A stretch of 64,000 nt of DNA from contig OZ244825.1 of assembly GCA_965220385.1 (NCBI GenBank), positions 1-64,000 on the forward strand. Reading direction: 5' to 3'. The notes beneath the pieces are model-generated. The model searched no databases, was not told where the DNA came from, and worked only from the letters and a program-made list of their open reading frames with translations. This document shows positions 26,288-34,736 of the stretch, piece by piece (the stretch's first letter is position 1; each line of letters opens with the position of its first letter). The position numbers were made by a program, and so were the translations under genes. This DNA comes from PCPOR2b sp965220385 (GTDB lineage: Bacteria; Poribacteria; WGA-4E; PCPOR2b).

Positions 26288-27436
26288 TCAAAGCGGTTCG
26301 ACTAAATGTCCCTTCAGCACGTCTTCATCCAATTCGACACCTAACCCTGGTCCGGTTGGCGGGATAATGTAGCCGTTCTCGAATACAATCGGTTCTTTGA
26401 AAATTTTCTTGTGAAACGGTCCTTGGTTCGCTTCTTGGATAAGGAAGTTCGGGGAACAGGTGTCGATCTGAATCGCGGAGGCAGCCGCTATGGGACCACA
26501 AGCCATGTGGGGCGCGATGACCGCATAGTGCGCCTCAGCGATGATCGCAATCTTCTTCGCTTCCAATATCCCACCACACTGACCGACATCTAACTGAATA
26601 ATCTGCGCGGCTCGCTTTTCAAGCAGCTGCGAGAACTCATACTTGGTAACCAACCGTTCCCCCGTTGCTATTGGGATGCTGGTGTGAGCAGCCACTCTTG
26701 CCATCTCGTCGATGTTTTCAGGCGGGACAGGTTCCTCGAACCAGAAAGGACGGTACGGTTCAAGATAATCGGCGACGCGGAGCGCGCTATAGGTTGTCAG
26801 CTGCCCGTGGGTTCCGATTCCGACCTCTATCTTATTGCCGACGGTGTTCCGGATGCTTTCAAAGATCTTCGCTGCGTGTTCGATCTCCCACAGCGGAATG
26901 TCCCGCGGTATGGGATACTCTGGCATGAATGGATCGAGTTTACACGCTGTGTTGCCCGCTTCGAGCAGTTGTGCTGCGACCTCGCCCGCCTGTTCGGGAT
27001 TATCTCGAAACCCGCCGCCGGGCATGTATGCGTACGCACGGAGTTTGTCGTGGTACTTGCCGCCCAGAAGATTGTAGATCGGCTGGTTCGTCGCCTTACC
27101 AACGATGTCCCATAGTGCCATTTCGATCGCACTTATCACCGGCGTTGCGTGGAGGCTTGGGTGCCGAAAATCATGGCGGGAAGCATACATCCGATCCCAA
27201 AGCCTCTCGATGTTGAACGGGTTCTCGCCGATGATGAACTCTCGCCCCATTTCCTCTATAAGATGGATCTGGGACTTAAGGTCCACCAGATTACGTGAGT
27301 AGGTATTCCCGGTGATGCGTTCGCCCAATCCGGATATACCTTCGTCCGTTATGAGCTCCAAAAACAGCAGGTATCTGCCACCACTGTAAGGTGGCTCGTT
27401 CTCAACGACCATCGTTTTTAGATCTGTAACTTTCAA
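26288..27436 (-). CDS. Enolase-superfamily sugar-acid dehydratase (galactonate/mannonate-dehydratase-like)
   Basis: A 382-residue protein. Start is TTG 27436, with AGGAG 7 nt upstream. Features of the acid-sugar dehydratase subgroup are an N-terminal ERITGNTYSR loop, HDFRHPSLHATPVISAIEMALWD, EVGIGTHGQ near residue 210, FEEPVPP near 240, TGERL near 262, and the catalytic His of APHMACG near 315. The His-dependent mechanism removes water from aldonic acids to give 2-keto-3-deoxy acids. It ends in PGLGVELDED. It lies directly downstream of the sulfatase-like gene (33 bp), which suggests release and degradation of a sulfated or phosphorylated sugar acid (inference). Confidence 0.88.
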   Translation of the reverse strand: MKVTDLKTMVVENEPPYSGGRYLLFLELITDEGISGLGERITGNTYSRNLVDLKSQIHLIEEMGREFIIGENPFNIERLWDRMYASRHDFRHPSLHATPVISAIEMALWDIVGKATNQPIYNLLGGKYHDKLRAYAYMPGGGFRDNPEQAGEVAAQLLEAGNTACKLDPFMPEYPIPRDIPLWEIEHAAKIFESIRNTVGNKIEVGIGTHGQLTTYSALRVADYLEPYRPFWFEEPVPPENIDEMARVAAHTSIPIATGERLVTKYEFSQLLEKRAAQIIQLDVGQCGGILEAKKIAIIAEAHYAVIAPHMACGPIAAASAIQIDTCSPNFLIQEANQGPFHKKIFKEPIVFENGYIIPPTGPGLGVELDEDVLKGHLVEPL

Positions 27437-27469
27437 TGTATGCTCCTATCTGAGTCATGGGTGGTTGAA

Positions 27470-28951
27470 TCACAGACTTGCCACCCAGCGGCGTAATTGC
27501 AACTCCAAATCGTCTGCAACCTCCCGGTGATCTGATGCTACATCATGTTGGTCGTACGGATCTGACCCCCGATCGTACAGTTCGGTGGGGGCATCCCCTT
27601 CCAGCGGGACGTGCAACCGCCACGCCATATCCTGAATCGACCATGAACGACCGTGATGACCTGTATAGGCGTAGTCGCGAACACGGTCTGTCTCACCGCG
27701 AATCAACGGCACGAGACTATGACCGTGCAGGGTAACCGTCTCTGTCCCAAGTTGCATGTCTTGTGGGAAGAGTTGCTCGGTTGGGCGGGGTCCTGTGCGA
27801 GACAAGGTCAGGTTTGTGCCGACACCAAGCATGTCTAAGATAGTGGGAAATAGATCGGTCGGCTGAACAAGCGCGTCAATCACGCTGTTATTGGGTGAGC
27901 CTATCGAGTCCGGGGGACGAAACACCATCGGGATCCTCACCAATTCTTCGTAGTTCCACGGCCGCGCCTTACGGATAATTCCATGCTCCCCGAACGGTTC
28001 GCCGTGGTCACTGAGCCAGACGATCAGTGTATTTTCGAGCATCCCCAAATCTCGCACATAATCCACCAATACCCCCGTCCATTTGTCGGTAAAGGTGACC
28101 TCCCCAGCGTAGAGCGAGCGGACACGGACGATTTCATCAGGCGCGAGATAGTCGTGTTCACTCTGGGCTTGCGGTTTCCCGATCGAGGGGCTGCCAATCT
28201 TCGTACAGGGACCTGCCACCGGATCGATGATGTCTTGTCCAGAGTAGTCGGCGGCTTTGTACATAGACCAGAACGGTTCGGGCGGATCCCACGGTTCGTG
28301 TGGATCGAAGTAATCCACCCAGAGGAAGAGCTTATCTTTTTTGCCTTGTTGGTTCACCATATCGTCGAGCCAACGGATCGCTTCATGGGTCACACGCGGG
28401 GCGAAAAAGTCCTCCTCGGTTTGGCATGTGGAACGGTTTTTCATGTACTGCTCAAATCGGGGTGCCCAGAGCGCATCGGTGTCATCTCCGCGTAGGCGGT
28501 GCCAGATTTCCGTGTCAACGGTACGGTCATCGACAATCCACGGATCATATTCCTGTCCGCGCACAAAAACCGTCGTATCGAAACCGCGCCCGACGTTATA
28601 GACCGGTTTATGCCCGTGGTACACATCGGTAACCAAGGCACTGGTATATCCGTGACTCCAAAGGACTTCAGCGAGCAGGTAATCCGATTCCTGAAAAGGT
28701 TGCCAAGGTTTGAACGGAAAGCCGACACGTCCCGTCCACCATGTAGTGCGGGTCGGTATTGTGGGCAGGCTCTCGGTATAGCAGTGCGAAAAGAGGACGC
28801 CTTCCGCCGCAAGTCGGTCAAGATTGGGGGTGGCTGTCTTCTTTATCCCCTCAGCTGTATCATATTGAACAGCGTTGATACCCCCTACGCCGTCATAGCA
28901 ACCGCAGTGATCTGCACGTAACGAATCGTTGACAATGCAAATGACGTTCAT
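27470..28951 (-). CDS. Sulfatase-like alkaline-phosphatase-superfamily hydrolase with Thr at the nucleophile position
   Basis: A 493-residue protein of sulfatase fold: N-terminal metal Asp in VNDSLRADH, TPNLDRLAAEGV, and FDPHEPW and LSDHGEPFGEHG near residue 330. At the position of the formylglycine motif (C/S-x-P-x-R) the sequence is T64-I-P-T-R68, so there is no Cys or Ser to oxidise. Thr nucleophiles occur in other superfamily members such as phosphodiesterases and NPP enzymes. The gene may therefore be a phosphodiester or phosphonate hydrolase, or an altered sulfatase. No signal peptide. AGGAG precedes ATG 28951. It is adjacent to two enolase-superfamily dehydratases. Confidence 0.82.
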   Translation of the reverse strand: MNVICIVNDSLRADHCGCYDGVGGINAVQYDTAEGIKKTATPNLDRLAAEGVLFSHCYTESLPTIPTRTTWWTGRVGFPFKPWQPFQESDYLLAEVLWSHGYTSALVTDVYHGHKPVYNVGRGFDTTVFVRGQEYDPWIVDDRTVDTEIWHRLRGDDTDALWAPRFEQYMKNRSTCQTEEDFFAPRVTHEAIRWLDDMVNQQGKKDKLFLWVDYFDPHEPWDPPEPFWSMYKAADYSGQDIIDPVAGPCTKIGSPSIGKPQAQSEHDYLAPDEIVRVRSLYAGEVTFTDKWTGVLVDYVRDLGMLENTLIVWLSDHGEPFGEHGIIRKARPWNYEELVRIPMVFRPPDSIGSPNNSVIDALVQPTDLFPTILDMLGVGTNLTLSRTGPRPTEQLFPQDMQLGTETVTLHGHSLVPLIRGETDRVRDYAYTGHHGRSWSIQDMAWRLHVPLEGDAPTELYDRGSDPYDQHDVASDHREVADDLELQLRRWVASL

Positions 28952-28983
28952 ATCTGTCTCCTATACATATCCAATGGTGGTGT

Positions 28984-30159
28984 CTATAGATAGGGCGGCC
29001 ACTGCCACCCCCTCTTTGTGGCGAACCAGAGTTCTTCCGGGTCCGGTTTCGGTCTTGCCCGTAGGTCTCTGAGAACATCTTCGTCGTATTCGATCCCGAA
29101 GCCGGGTTTCTTCGGAGGCGAGATCTCGCCGTTTTTCGGAAGAATCGGGTCTACGACAGCCGACGAACCCTTGGGAGGCGGTGCGAATCTGAAGCATTCA
29201 ACAAACAGTCCGTTTGGCACAGCCGCCACCAGCGATGCCGCGATCTCGGTGGTCGCATGGGGGCACATCGGCAGACCGTATGAATCGGCGATGGCAGCGA
29301 TCTTTATCCACTCGGTGACGCCACCGGTCCGGACGATATCTGCTTGCACAAACTGCACCGCCCCCTGTTCCATCAGTTCCCTGAATTCCCACTTCGTTGC
29401 GTGGGTTTCACCGAGGGCTATCGGGATGCTTATCTCCGCGGCGAGTTTAACGTGATTGTCTAATTCATCGGGCGGCAACGGCTCCTCAAGCCAGTAAATG
29501 TTGTACTTTTCCAGCTTCCCCGCCATTCGTATCGCTGCATTGAGGCTCCAACCGGAGTTGACGTCCAGCGCGAGATCTACGTTGGGACCAATGGTCTCCC
29601 TCACCAGCTTGACCCGCTCCACGTCTTCGTTCGAGTTTCTCCTTCCGACCTTCATCTTCACCATCTTGAACCCTGCCTTGACGAACCCGGAATAGATCTC
29701 AACGAGTTCCTCCTCGCTGGCGAGGAGACTGACGCTGCTTCCGTACGCCGCCACCGTGTCCCTGTGAGCGCCAAGCAGTTTGTGGACAGGTTGATTGAGA
29801 ATCTTGCCTTTCAGATCCCACAGGGCGATGTCTATCCCACCAATTACCGATAGAGTGACACCCCTTCTGCCCCACCGTACGCTGCCCCAGTACAGTTTGT
29901 CCCAGATCCGCTCGGTATCGAGGGGATCCTCACCGACGACTAACGGTTTGAACATGTGCTCAATGAGCAGCTTGTTCAATGACACACCTTCGGGACCGAT
30001 TTGCGGTTCGCCAAGCGAGGCGAATCCTGTCACGCCTTCGTCAGTGGATATCTCCACGAGTGAACTCGCACGAGTCGCAGGGTTCACCACCGTAGCGTCG
30101 GTACTCTGCTTGACGTTGGTGTATACGGGGTCGGATAATTTTATATTTGTGATTTTCAT
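28984..30159 (-). CDS. Enolase-superfamily sugar-acid dehydratase
   Basis: A 391-residue protein with a complete mandelate-racemase-type site: KMK near residue 160, DVN near 195, EEP near 222, GET near 248, and the His of MCPHATTE near 300. An N-terminal segment MKITNIKLSDPVYTNVKQ and a long Lys/Pro-rich tail (LRARPKPDPEELW) follow. The pattern suits rhamnonate- or arabinonate-type dehydratases; the exact sugar acid is not readable. AGGAGA precedes ATG 30159. It is upstream of the sulfatase-like gene, so dehydratase / sulfatase-like / dehydratase is a likely three-gene operon. Confidence 0.87.
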   Translation of the reverse strand: MKITNIKLSDPVYTNVKQSTDATVVNPATRASSLVEISTDEGVTGFASLGEPQIGPEGVSLNKLLIEHMFKPLVVGEDPLDTERIWDKLYWGSVRWGRRGVTLSVIGGIDIALWDLKGKILNQPVHKLLGAHRDTVAAYGSSVSLLASEEELVEIYSGFVKAGFKMVKMKVGRRNSNEDVERVKLVRETIGPNVDLALDVNSGWSLNAAIRMAGKLEKYNIYWLEEPLPPDELDNHVKLAAEISIPIALGETHATKWEFRELMEQGAVQFVQADIVRTGGVTEWIKIAAIADSYGLPMCPHATTEIAASLVAAVPNGLFVECFRFAPPPKGSSAVVDPILPKNGEISPPKKPGFGIEYDEDVLRDLRARPKPDPEELWFATKRGWQWPPYL

Positions 30160-30385
30160 CTAATTGTCTCCTGTTTGGTTTCGTTAGGTGGCATCAGCTA
30201 CGCGCTTATTTTCGTTGCGTTCACCGCGTATATGTTCTAGAATATGTCTTCATCAACCTCCAACGCTGTTAAATCAGTGAACACGAATTCCGACATCTTA
30301 TATTGTAGAAGGGGGCGCGGTTTCAGTCAACCCAAAACCCAGTGCAGACAGAATCCGTGGAATGGAGGTCGGTTGTGTTCCAGGT

Positions 30386-30414
30386 TTGACATGATCCTGT
30401 ATGTCCGGTATAAT
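30386..30414 (+). promoter_or_regulatory. Consensus sigma-70 promoter for the TrpD-like gene
   Basis: TTGACA (30386-30391), a 17-bp spacer and TATAAT (30409-30414) match the consensus exactly. The TrpD-like start codon is 48 bp downstream. The region 30160-30462 is otherwise empty between divergent genes. Confidence 0.8.
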
Positions 30415-30462
30415 ACCCTATAGTCTATCCATATCTGCTCTGCGGAAGGAGGACAAGCCAGA

Positions 30463-31914
30463 ATGTACACAAAACAGTATCCAGGACCCAATACCGATGT
30501 TGAGGAAGCCTTGGCAAGGGTTTGCACCGGACCGCACCAGACCCGCCCCTTGGGTGCGAAGCCGGATGATCCAATCAGACCATTAGCAATTCTTGAGACT
30601 ATTTTGAGGTCGGTCAAAGGCGAGTTGGCCGAAGATCAAACGGTTTCAGAAGCGCAGATGGGGGCGTTTTTCGCTGCCATGACGATTCGGAAAGGGTTCC
30701 CCAAAAAGACCCAGTGGAGCGAAGCCGAAACCGCAGCTTTCGACAAGTATCGCCCGGACTTGGAGCGACTGATGCCGCCAGAGATCCGGTTTGTCATGCA
30801 ACCGGAGTTGGGGTATACCGGTGCAGGTCCTGATGAGGCGATTGTCGTAAAAGCGCTCGAAAAGATCTTGAGGGGCGGTCACCTAAGCTACGATGAAACG
30901 CGCGGGATGGGGAAAGCTATCCTGAACGGGGATGTGAAGGGAGCACTGAAGGGCGCGGCGCTTATCGGTCAGCGTATGAACCTTGAAAGCTACGATGAGG
31001 TGCGCGGCTACCTCGATGCAACTTTCGGTCCGGAGGGGGTTCGCAACGTTTCCGTCGAGTCGTTGACGCATTTTGGTCAACCTTTCGATGGCGCGACACG
31101 ATACTTTCGACCAACGCTGTTTATCGCAGCGGTGCGAGCGGCACTCGGTGAACCGACTGTCCTACACGGTGTTGATGAGATGCCGCCGAAAAATGGGATC
31201 ACGGAGGAGAAGATTCTACAGGCGCTCGGTGCCCGAACGGATATCTCCCTTGACGAAGCGGCGAGGTGCATCGAAGATCCTGCGGTCGGATTCGCTTACG
31301 TGAGCCAGCGCGAATATTCGCCCGGCGCCTACAATGTCCGAGAATTACGGGTCCATATCAAGAAGCGTCCGCCTTGGGCCGCAACGGAGAAAGCGCAGCA
31401 GCTGTTCACCGCTGCCGGTGAAAACTATATGGTGATTGGATACTATCACGTTGGCTATGAAACGCCGTTGCTGCAGTTGATATGGGAACGAGGTTTTCGT
31501 GCGGGGCTTGTGGTCAAAGGTGAAGAGGGGACGAGCCACTACGCCTTACGTTTGGGGAATCCTTCGACGGAAGAGCGGCAAGCGATAAATTATTCCCAAG
31601 GGTTCCGACGCGTCGGGGAACGGCGTGAGGACTTTTCACTGGATATCGATCCGTCGGAGTTCGGATTCAATTACGAGAAGAACCCGCGCACAGAAACGGT
31701 AACCCCTGAAGCGTTTGCATCAGCGGGGATGGAGGCGTTGTCCGGTGGAGAGGGGCAGATATATGATCGGCTGGTGCTGAATACAGCGATGACCGATTAT
31801 CTGTTGGGCATCTGTTCAGATCCGCACGAAGCTATCGAGAGAACGAAGGAAGCGATTGATAGTGGGCGCGCCTTAGCACATCTGAAAGCGTATATTGCCA
31901 AAAGCCACCTTTAA
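30463..31914 (+). CDS. TrpD-like (anthranilate phosphoribosyltransferase/TrpD2 family) protein
   Basis: A 483-residue protein related to the TrpD / glycosyltransferase-3 fold. Two helical N-terminal-domain segments are seen in tandem: TVSEAQMGAFFAAMTIRKGF near residue 62, then LSYDETRGMGKAILNGD near 145. A C-terminal domain follows with HFGQPFDGATRY and VLHGVDEMPPKNGITEEKIL near 230, the latter matching the 'HGxxxxxxKxGxT' block of TrpD2. The Gly-rich GTGGD loop that binds phosphoribosyl pyrophosphate in true TrpD is not seen. No other tryptophan gene is nearby. It may be a nucleic-acid- or nucleotide-binding homologue rather than an anthranilate enzyme. AGGAGG precedes the ATG. Confidence 0.65.
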   Translation: MYTKQYPGPNTDVEEALARVCTGPHQTRPLGAKPDDPIRPLAILETILRSVKGELAEDQTVSEAQMGAFFAAMTIRKGFPKKTQWSEAETAAFDKYRPDLERLMPPEIRFVMQPELGYTGAGPDEAIVVKALEKILRGGHLSYDETRGMGKAILNGDVKGALKGAALIGQRMNLESYDEVRGYLDATFGPEGVRNVSVESLTHFGQPFDGATRYFRPTLFIAAVRAALGEPTVLHGVDEMPPKNGITEEKILQALGARTDISLDEAARCIEDPAVGFAYVSQREYSPGAYNVRELRVHIKKRPPWAATEKAQQLFTAAGENYMVIGYYHVGYETPLLQLIWERGFRAGLVVKGEEGTSHYALRLGNPSTEERQAINYSQGFRRVGERREDFSLDIDPSEFGFNYEKNPRTETVTPEAFASAGMEALSGGEGQIYDRLVLNTAMTDYLLGICSDPHEAIERTKEAIDSGRALAHLKAYIAKSHL

Positions 31915-31965
31915 GTCTGATGCCGGTGCGAATTGGTTTGATACTGAATCCTATTGTTGCGTCGT

Positions 31966-31990
31966 AGCGACCTCAGTCGCTCTTTCTTTG
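31966..31990 (+). terminator. Candidate rho-independent terminator after the TrpD-like gene
   Basis: A perfect 6-bp stem (AGCGAC, 4-nt loop CTCA, GTCGCT) ends at 31981 and is followed by CTTTCTTTG. The stem is short and the T-run interrupted, so the call is moderate. It sits 52 bp after the TrpD-like stop. Confidence 0.5.
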
Positions 31991-32137
31991 CAGTATGCAA
32001 CATAATGATCCAAGAATTTTATAAAATTTATTCGGTGTCAAAAGCCCCAAGAAAACGGGGCAGAAACTTCTAAGGCATTAATCGGACGCCACGCCCCAAA
32101 GTTTGCGGGGTATTGCAGATTTCAGGATGTTTTGCCG

Positions 32138-32476
32138 CTAAAAACCTTGAGATAAATCTAATGCAACAGCAAGCGCGGTATCAAATTCGAGAATTTTTTC
32201 AGGCGAGAGCGTTCCGACAAAATTGGTCAAGTCAGACTTGAGAATGCTAATTAGTTCGTCACAATGAATACTACTGTCATGCTTGAAACCTTCGTCAATG
32301 CCTACGGATACTTGAGTCGGCAATCCATGATGTATTGAGTAGATTGGGGCGCAGATGACAGAAGAGAAACGAGAATTGATAAGAACCTGGCGACTTACGA
32401 CAACAAACACACGTGACCGTCTTGGATCCCGTGGGCTGGGCTTGAACACGCGATACAACTCTCCCCGTTTCACCAT
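32138..32476 (-). CDS. mazF: MazF/PemK-type endoribonuclease toxin
   Basis: A 112-residue protein with the MazF/PemK fold: KRGELYRVFKPSPRDPRRSRVFVVVS (residues 3-28), where the basic loop and VVVS strand match the family, then SVICAPI and VGTLSPEKI near residue 87. Such toxins cleave mRNA at short sequences and are held by an antitoxin. The start overlaps the 3' end of the ribbon-helix-helix antitoxin gene (7 nt), confirming a two-gene module. RSR near 20-22 probably binds RNA. Downstream there is an inverted repeat, GCCCC/GGGGC (32045-32062). Confidence 0.85.
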   Translation of the reverse strand: MVKRGELYRVFKPSPRDPRRSRVFVVVSRQVLINSRFSSVICAPIYSIHHGLPTQVSVGIDEGFKHDSSIHCDELISILKSDLTNFVGTLSPEKILEFDTALAVALDLSQGF

Positions 32477-32700
32477 TCCACCTGATAGGATAGGGTATCA
32501 GTAGCTTCCTCGTTCAATTCATCGGCAAATTGGTTTAGAATTTCAAGTTCTTTCGCCGTCTTGAACCTTTGTGCTTTTGCAGCCAAAAAATCGCGCAGAA
32601 CCTGCTCCACAAACGCCGACCGATTCCCAGATTGTCCCAATAATGTATCAATTTCTTTAATTAAGTCCTCGGATATAGTGATTGATGTTTTGACTTTCAT
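32470..32700 (-). CDS. Ribbon-helix-helix (CopG/MazE-type) antitoxin
   Basis: The 76-residue product begins MKVKTSITISEDLIKEID, the DNA-binding beta strand and first helix of ribbon-helix-helix antitoxins, then GNRSAFVEQVLRDFL. The acidic C terminus would wrap the toxin. I chose ATG 32700: the longer frame to 32784 adds an unusual leader, whereas 32700 puts the beta strand at the N terminus as in relatives. There is no ribosome site, but the -10 box lies 6 bp before the ATG, so a leaderless transcript is predicted. It pairs with the MazF/PemK gene. Confidence 0.8.
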   Translation of the reverse strand: MKVKTSITISEDLIKEIDTLLGQSGNRSAFVEQVLRDFLAAKAQRFKTAKELEILNQFADELNEEATDTLSYQVEW

Positions 32701-32706
32701 GTAGTC

Positions 32707-32736
32707 AGTATAACTGATCAACCTTTGTATTGTCAA
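32707..32736 (-). promoter_or_regulatory. Promoter of the MazF-type module, predicted to give a leaderless mRNA
   Basis: Read on the minus strand: TTGACA (32736-32731), an 18-bp spacer, then TATACT (32712-32707). The expected transcript start, about 7 bp after the -10, coincides with the A of the antitoxin ATG at 32700. Confidence 0.65.
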
Positions 32737-32987
32737 ATAGTGATTAAAGCCGTAATCGTGTCTAAAACGATTGTTGGACTTCATAACACGCTTGCCTTTG
32801 CGGTTGGTTCATGTTAAGAAATCGTGCGACTGGACTAAGCGGCTGTAAGTCGAGGATTTACGTGGGGGCAAGGATCGTTGTTCCCTACGACTTTGGTCTT
32901 AGCTCGAAAGGAATTTTCGATAAGAATTGGCGATAATCTTAACGCCGGTTAAAATTTAGGTTATTTAACGCGAGCGCATCTGTTTGT

Positions 32988-33812
32988 TTACATCTCAACA
33001 ACCCAGGTCGGGGGGTCTGGATTGACTCCGTAGCGGGTTGCCCAATCTCTCAAGCCTTGCGGGGGCGTGTCAACGTTCTTGTACGCACCTAAAAGCTGTT
33101 TATCGATTTCGTTATCAGCTCGTGCGATTACCCGTTCATCCGGCGGATCAAGATTGATATCAACCTTCATCCATCGATAGGAATAGCCGTAGATTATCAC
33201 CTTTGAGGTAGAGCTGCTCAGATTGGGTGCCGCAGTATGGTAGATCCGATTTTCAAAAAAGATCGCATCGCCGGCGCGTAAACACGGATCGACCACGGTC
33301 GGCGGATCCGGTTCGCCCTTAGGGATACCCAACGGTTCGGGGCTCTGATGGCTCCCGCGTGCCATCAACGTCATGCCGGAGTTGGGCTCAAGAAAATCTG
33401 TCAGGCAGTAGCAAACCTTTATTCCGACTCGTGGCAAGCCTTTATGTCCGAGATCTTCTGCAATACCGATGTCGCGGTGCCAGCCACGATCGGGAGGCGT
33501 TGTGTCGGGAGGCTGGGGCTTTTTGTAGATGAGCGAAGCGGTGTGGAGATGGATGTTGGGACTGAGCAACTGAACGATCCGCGAAACGGTGCTTGAGTTG
33601 GAGACAAGCGAGTCGAAGGCTTCCTCCTGCACGATACCGTCACGCCGCTGTAGATAGACGCTTTCTGGGTCCGCGATGAATGGGTCCATCAATCGGTCTC
33701 CCGCTTCAGTCACATGGGCAACGGTTTCGGGGTCAATCGCTTCCGGAATGATAAGAAAACCGTCTGCATCAATATCCCGGCGTTGTGCTTCAGTCAGTTG
33801 AAAGAAATCCAT
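32988..33812 (-). CDS. Phytanoyl-CoA dioxygenase (PhyH) family oxygenase, second copy
   Basis: A 274-residue PhyH-family protein, divergent from the one at 7.2-8.0 kb. The iron ligands are His112-x-Asp114 (RGWHRDIG) and the distal His192 (IYHTAAPN). After it, where family members usually have an Arg for 2-oxoglutarate, the sequence reads STSKVIIYGYSYRW, so Lys may replace it. AGGAGGT precedes ATG 33812. It is a stand-alone gene between the MazEF-type module and the cyclophilin operon, and its substrate is unknown. Confidence 0.87.
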   Translation of the reverse strand: MDFFQLTEAQRRDIDADGFLIIPEAIDPETVAHVTEAGDRLMDPFIADPESVYLQRRDGIVQEEAFDSLVSNSSTVSRIVQLLSPNIHLHTASLIYKKPQPPDTTPPDRGWHRDIGIAEDLGHKGLPRVGIKVCYCLTDFLEPNSGMTLMARGSHQSPEPLGIPKGEPDPPTVVDPCLRAGDAIFFENRIYHTAAPNLSSSTSKVIIYGYSYRWMKVDINLDPPDERVIARADNEIDKQLLGAYKNVDTPPQGLRDWATRYGVNPDPPTWVVEM

Positions 33813-33979
33813 TCAGTTATAAACCTCCTCAAACTATGATATGTATCCCGGATTCCGTGCTGTACCTAAAAACGGGATTTTTCGAATCTTATCACCATAC
33901 GCCAATTTTGTCAAGTGGCCACCAGCAGCGACCCAACAACTGGAAACACCTGTGACTCTCTACTGGCCTCACGAAAGTG

Positions 33980-34008
33980 TTGACTTTTCTGTTAATCTTT
34001 GCTATGCT
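33980..34008 (+). promoter_or_regulatory. Sigma-70 promoter for the cyclophilin operon
   Basis: TTGACT (33980-33985), a 17-bp spacer and TATGCT (34003-34008). The first cyclophilin start codon is about 150 bp downstream. The 345-bp gap 33813-34157 holds no supported gene. Confidence 0.65.
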
Positions 34009-34157
34009 AATATCTAATGTGGCTTAATTCGCATGAAGTTCCTTCTCAGATCGTGCAGATCAACGTCTGCCTTACTCATAATAATATGTGATCAGGATTT
34101 GTTCTGGCGAACGATGAGGTAGAATCCGTGTCCTTAACAATGAGGAAAGGGGTAGTG

Positions 34158-34736
34158 ATGCGAAAACGTATTCTGCTTACCACTTCCATATTTGCTACAT
34201 TAGTCCTACTATCCGCTTGGATCGGTTGCGCTGCTTCAAGTGGAGGTGGTGAAATGATGGCGGAAGAGGAGCAGGTCGCTGTGATAACAACGGATAAAGG
34301 AAAAATTGTAATTGAATTGTATTCGGACTCAGCACCTGCCACTGTTGATAACTTTAGAAAGTTGATTAAGAAAAAATTCTACGACTGGCTAACATTTCAT
34401 CGTAGAGTGGATAAACCGGGCCTGAATATTATTCAGGGAGGCGACCCGAATGGGGATGGGACGGGTGGTCCCGGCTATACCATCATTGATGAGCATACCA
34501 ACCCGAATCAAGTTCCTCATCAACGGGGGACCATTGCCATGGCAAACACAGGCAATCCCAATTCGGCAGGAAGTCAGTTTTATATCTGTCTAATAGCGCA
34601 ACCGCATTTAGACGGCCGGTACACAACGTTTGGTCAAGTTATTCAGGGTATGGAGGTCGTAGACCTGTTAAGGGTCGACGACGTAATGAAAAAAGTTCGA
34701 TTGGAGGCGAAGTCAAAATATGTTACTTCAGAATAA
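34158..34736 (+). CDS. Lipoprotein peptidyl-prolyl isomerase (cyclophilin)
   Basis: A 192-residue protein. The start is ATG 34158, behind AGGGG; an earlier in-frame start at 34128 only adds residues before the signal sequence. A lipoprotein signal ends in WIGC (Cys near residue 24). The cyclophilin domain has FHR near residue 82, IIQGGDPNGDGTGGPG, GTIAMAN and SQFYICL, with YTTFGQVIQGMEVVD at the end, matching active proline isomerases. It would act on proteins outside the inner membrane. Its 3' end overlaps the next gene by 17 nt, so the two are co-translated. Confidence 0.9.
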   Translation: MRKRILLTTSIFATLVLLSAWIGCAASSGGGEMMAEEEQVAVITTDKGKIVIELYSDSAPATVDNFRKLIKKKFYDWLTFHRRVDKPGLNIIQGGDPNGDGTGGPGYTIIDEHTNPNQVPHQRGTIAMANTGNPNSAGSQFYICLIAQPHLDGRYTTFGQVIQGMEVVDLLRVDDVMKKVRLEAKSKYVTSE

